Below are positions 60,004 to 64,000 of a stretch of 64,000 nt of DNA, piece by piece. The first letter of the stretch is position 1. The number at the start of each line of letters is the position of its first letter. The notes under the pieces were generated by a model. The model worked only from the letters and a program-made list of their open reading frames with translations, was not told the DNA's origin and ran no database searches. Position numbers and translations under genes: made by a program. Origin of the DNA: Begonia masoniana (lineage: Eukaryota > Streptophyta > Magnoliopsida > Cucurbitales > Begoniaceae); the NCBI GenBank assembly GCA_022432975.1, contig CM039503.1, positions 54,248,466 through 54,312,465 of the forward strand. Direction: 5' to 3'.

Positions 60004-60834
60004 AGTCATTGATTCAATTTTCAAGGCATGAAATTTTCCTACTCTACTTTTATACGAAGCTACAAAACATGTAATTGGGTTGCTCACTCATTACTACTTA
60101 AAGAGGTGCAATTGCAATGTACTTCATTACCATCGCTGTTGACCATCAGCTGGTATAGATATTGCACCTTGTTAGAATCGTATTAATCAGTTTCGGTTAT
60201 GGAAAAATCTAACTTTATGGGAAGCATTTATTCGATTTGGTTCGTCATACAGGGCCAAGCAAATTCGATAAAATCGAGACTAAGAGAATGTAACAATTTT
60301 AATGATGTCAATGAAATAGATGACTCTACACATTATACAACATTCCTGAAACTTGAAAGAGCATGCGATAACTTCAACAGATAATATTTCTAACAGGTGA
60401 ATAGTTGTCTCGAGTTTTCTGAAGAAAAAAAACAAGTTAAAAGACATTTTTCAAGTGCTCGATCATACTCAGTAGCTATGCAACATGCTTATCATGCGAG
60501 CATTCAGAATAGTTGAAGCAAATCCAAGTCATTTGAGCCCTGCTTCTATACAAGTGAGGGTGGATGTTTTTCATTTTCCAAGAAAAAAATGCAGATTGAA
60601 GAACAAAAAAACTAAACACGAATACATTAAAAAAATGGAATTCGGTAGACAAACTCGTATTATTGATTCCGGATCAAAATTCAAAACCGGCAGCAGAGGA
60701 AAAATTGAAACATAAAAAAGTACAACCAGACATTCGAGATTATGGATGAATCAAAAGTCCAGAGTCTTAAACGATGACCCTGGTGTAAAGGTGAAGCGAA
60801 CTATATAATAAGAAAATGAATGTCTAGTGGCTTC
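60004..60834. other. Intergenic, convergent 3' flanks
   Basis: No gene seen between the SEC14-like gene and Rieske. Confidence 0.55.
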
Positions 60835-63525
60835 TCAGCCAACAAGCAACTTATTTTCACTCAAGAAGCTGTAAGTGGGTACCTCAAGATTGTATGGTGC
60901 GGGGCCCTTGCGAATCCTGCCAGAAATGTCATAGTGGGAACCATGGCATGGACAAAACCAACCACCAAAATCGCCAGCATTTGGCAAGGGTATGCACCCT
61001 AAGTGCGTGCACACCCCAACAACAATTAGCCATTCAGGATTCTTCACCCGCACGGAATCCTCTTGTGGATCCCGAAGAGTCCCAACATCAACACTGTTGG
61101 CCAACTTAATGTCATCTTCGGTTCTACGCCGAATGAAGACTGGCTTTCCTCTCCACTTGACAGTAACAGTTGTACCAGGCTCAATGCTGGACAGGTCAAC
61201 CTCGATGGATGCAAGGGCAAGAACATCTTTGCTAGCTGACATGCTCAGAACAAACTTAAGAATCAGCAGGCGGATCACAGATGCATACACAAATCTGCCT
61301 CCAGTCAAAACAAAATATGCAAAAGCACGCTTGCTGGGGTCACCAGGAGGAAAACGCTCATGATTGTATTCATCGTAAAAAATTTTTGAGGTAGGGTTCT
61401 TTACAGCTACCACTGTGGCAGGGAGCTCTGAAATCAGACCCAAATCGTGTCCAGGAGTGAGGGACTCCGACGAAAACCCTGAGAAATAAGTCTACTCACT
61501 AAGTAACCAGTCTCATGAATCTCAGACAAAATGCTATCAGTAAAACCCATTTTTAATAATGGCAACCATCCGTGAGAGAAAGGAGTCTCTTAGGAAGTGC
61601 TTGCCTTCATCGTTAGTTAGTTGAACTGAAAATAACATAGCTTTGATAGTTTGAAACCATTTTCAAATTACTTTATTTTCCTCAAAGGAATACAAGCAGC
61701 TGGCAACAACCACAAAAAAACTTCAAGCAAAATACTAGTTCAATAAGAGAGAGTGAGTGAAAGCACATTCAAGCTGTTTTTTTATAGTGCATTACAACAT
61801 ATGCAGATCAACACATAAAAGCAAGGGGGAAATTTCCAAGTATCAAACCTATTTTCATGATAAAGCAGTAGAATTAATCAAAATATACGACCAAATAGGT
61901 CAGATAAGTCCGTTAATAAGCTGGCTCGTACTAAAATTGATGAATCAGAAGAATAGAAGTTTCAGTCGTCCAAAACTAGGAGAAGGGTCTCAATTTAAAA
62001 AATAATAATAATAATTCAATTTTTCACATCCTTTGAACCGGTAAAATTATTTCAACTTCAGTATTTCAACTACACCAACTATATCCTTTAATCAAAAACT
62101 TCAGTCATGCTTGAAATTTTGTCTCGCGTCAGTTTTATTAACAGCTCATTTCCAGTTTTTAGGGACTTTACATTATTTATATTATGATCCCCTTTGTCTC
62201 CACAACTGCACGTATCATCTTTTTATGTAAATTTATATTTCTCCAAGCAAGCCAATGCCTACACTTTGGTAGGATTTGTTGAGATCAAAAGTCCCCTAAA
62301 TGCGATATTCTTTTCTTGGCTAACATGTAGGGAGGCGCCCTAACGTTGGAAAACATCAAGAGAGAGATTTTTGCTCTCCCAGAACATGTGTTTTGAGTGG
62401 CATGGCAGAAGAGGATGTCAACCATCTCTTTTTGCATTGCAAAGTGGCCTTCCCTCTTAAGGTCGTGGTAGTTGGAGCGGCTTGGTGTTTGGTACGTAAT
62501 GCCTACATCTATTGTGAGTTTCTTGCAAGAATGGAGAGGTTTGGGGGAGGGGATTTTAAGACAAGTGGCTAAATTTGTGTTGCATTGTACATTTTGGTGC
62601 ATTTGGCTTAAGAAAAATGATTGATTATTTTTAGGAGGCACCATAGAAAGTTTAAATTTTCATTGATGGGTACTGATTGTTTGTGGAGAGTTAAGCTTTT
62701 TTATAGCACTCCCCCAATCTTAGTGCATGCCCATCAATGTAGTAAACGTCACCATAAAACAGTATCTATATTTATTCGAATATGATTACCAAAATTGACA
62801 GGAAAAGCTAAACCTTCTCATAACGTATCTCTTTCATCTTATTTCATGGCTTCCCAAACTTCAACACACCTCTGTCTGGTTCATGTCCGAATCTTTCAGA
62901 AAAAAAGATAAAATTGAAACCTATCTTCTTTCATGAGCATAACTTGATTATTGTAATCTACCCACTATATATCAACCACACCTAAATTGGTAATTCTGAG
63001 TAAAATATTGTCTATTGTTTTTGATAAATCAAAAACAAAAATCGGTGTATAGCAAAAAATCGAATCAGAACGAGAAATTTAAGAGCATTTCTAACTCAAA
63101 TCGAAACCATTTACAATCCATATGAACCTCTTCATTTCTAATACATAGAACAATAAAAAAAAAAAATCGATTGAAATTATTGATTTAATTTGCCTAACAA
63201 TACAAAACACAAAATATGAAAAATAAACTATGACCAAATAAATCAGCTCAAGCGTACAGCGTTGTAATTAATCACAGTCAACATCAAGGAATGTCACTAA
63301 TTTCCATTAAAACAAAAAAACAGAAAATTGGAGAATACGAACCTCTGGTGAGACTGTTAAGGTAAGAATTGAAGAGAAAAACATCAAGGCAATGATGGAT
63401 CTAGACGAATTATCGGAACATGAAGACTCGCAATTTGGGGGATTACGACGAGGAAGAAGAGCTGAAGTTACCCGATGCGATCCCCATAGAGTGCACGACA
63501 ACCTCCTTCCTGCAATTCTCAGCAT
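60835..63525 (-). CDS. Mitochondrial Rieske iron-sulfur protein of complex III
   Basis: A 276-residue subunit of the cytochrome bc1 complex in the mitochondrial inner membrane that passes electrons from ubiquinol to cytochrome c1. Two exons: 63339-63525 and 60835-61478. Exon 1 codes for a mitochondrial presequence ([11 protein letters not shown]). The donor C-GTATTC with acceptor CAG-GG gives CGG for Arg; the nearer site GAG-GTTCG would break the frame. Exon 2 has the membrane helix ([28 protein letters not shown]) and the intact 2Fe-2S motifs CTHLGC and CPCHGSHYD with nearby [16 protein letters not shown]. Similar to remembered Arabidopsis At5g13430/At5g13440. The 1.86 kb intron contains a LINE remnant. 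Confidence 0.93.
62324..62570 (+). pseudogene. LINE reverse-transcriptase zf-RVT remnant
   Basis: An open stretch within the Rieske intron reads [22 protein letters not shown] and continues with aromatic residues. CxxSGxxEEDxxHLFLHC is close to the zf-RVT zinc-binding region at the end of plant LINE-type (non-LTR) reverse transcriptases. The polymerase core is missing, and the second Cys is Ser. Confidence 0.65.
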
Positions 63526-63549
63526 GTCTCTCAACGCTGCTGGTTTCGC

Positions 63550-63557
63550 TAGGGTTT
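63550..63557 (-). promoter_or_regulatory. Telo-box AAACCCTA upstream of Rieske
   Basis: Exact AAACCCTA on the gene strand, 25 bp before the start codon. Such elements are frequent near the 5' ends of plant housekeeping genes. Function inferred. Confidence 0.5.
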
Positions 63558-63577
63558 CCCAATCGCCAATCTAACCC

Positions 63578-63579
<2 letters not shown>

Positions 63580-63614
<35 letters not shown>
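63580..63614. repeat. GA microsatellite
   Basis: About 17 tandem GA units just upstream of the Rieske gene, read as CT in its leader. Confidence 0.9.
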
Positions 63615-63618
<4 letters not shown>

Positions 63619-64000
63619 TAATGAAATAACACAGCTTTTGCATAAACCGTAACTAAAAGCTAGAAACTAGGACAAAAGAGTCCCTAAAAATTGAAAACGA
63701 CGTCGTGGAGCGTTAAGTAAAATTACCAAGTTTTGATAGGGGTGGACATAGTCCGGTTTAGTCCGGTCCTGAGCTCGGACCGAAGATTCAGGATTTTTTT
63801 CCGAATCCCATAACGCGCCGAGAGTGAGAGGGAGAGCACGGTCTGGGGCAGGAGCATCGCATCGAGACAGAGATTGAAGGAAAATCCGACCGAAGAGCAA
63901 GACTAAAGCCTGAAGGAAAATTGCCTTCAATATTGAGCCCGTCCGAGCCTTGGAACTTCGGTTTTTTATTTATTTATTTTTTAAGAGTTCGGTTTGGTCT
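63615..64000. other. Right end, upstream of Rieske
   Basis: Two copies of GTCCGGTTTAGTCCGGT-like text near 63751-63780 and a final TTCGGTTTGG resemble ends of degenerate plant transposons, but no element could be delimited. The frame at 63667-63930 (minus) is not recognised. Confidence 0.35.

Noticed and set aside
63337..63344. Donor GAG-GTTCG for the Rieske exon
   Set aside because: Would put exon 2 out of frame with an early stop; C-GTATTC keeps frame.
60835..63525. Rieske as a processed pseudogene
   Set aside because: It has an intron, intact cluster motifs and a presequence.

Overview
The window is nuclear DNA from a flowering plant, a eudicot. Genes are split by GT-AG introns and the gaps are AT-rich. 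The gene families are plant-specific (PLS-DYW PPR, GH3, LEP-type ERF, NO EXINE FORMATION 1, plant CYP51). There is also a fragment of chloroplast petA and several kinds of plant transposon. The species cannot be fixed from sequence alone. Exon boundaries were set by hand from GT-AG sites, reading phase and remembered family sequences; no alignment was run.

Left part (1-18,000): a 5'-truncated PRP28-type DEAD-box helicase (RH21) opens the window with 58 perfect GACCGC repeats coding for Asp-Arg. Next come a small B12D-like membrane protein, a LEP-type ERF factor, about 5 kb of AT-rich intergene with a foldback element, and an At4g14100-like secreted protein. A 532 bp pure AAACAC array follows, then the four-exon NEF1 gene. 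Middle (18,000-40,400): a petA insertion next to a long hairpin, a GH3.17-type auxin-conjugating enzyme, about 7 kb of repeat-rich intergene, a PPR-DYW protein, ribosomal protein eS27, a RING-H2 gene with an apparent frameshift, nested tandem repeats, and CYP51.

Right part (40,800-64,000): a ten-exon FKBP19-like thylakoid PPIase, a chloroplast transaldolase, an IRX10-type xylan xylosyltransferase, a transposon-rich zone, a SEC14-like lipid-transfer protein and the mitochondrial Rieske protein of complex III. GH3, NEF1, FKBP19, transaldolase and Rieske appear in the order remembered for Arabidopsis chromosome 5 (At5g13320-At5g13440), with several extra genes between. They serve separate housekeeping or developmental roles and do not form one pathway.

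The most notable structure is a pair of related Mutator-like elements (46953-47867 and 51520-53205). Both have about 190 bp inverted repeats starting GGGTAAA and perfect 9 bp target duplications. Both carry pieces of host genes: a CIPK kinase fragment in the first, and in the second an IDD/SGR5 C-terminus plus an SD2-5-type lectin-receptor N-terminus. The second lies in one copy of a local tandem duplication whose other copy (near 55862) keeps the empty target site. A third, shorter element with a 9 bp duplication (57087-57581) lies just upstream of the SEC14-like gene.
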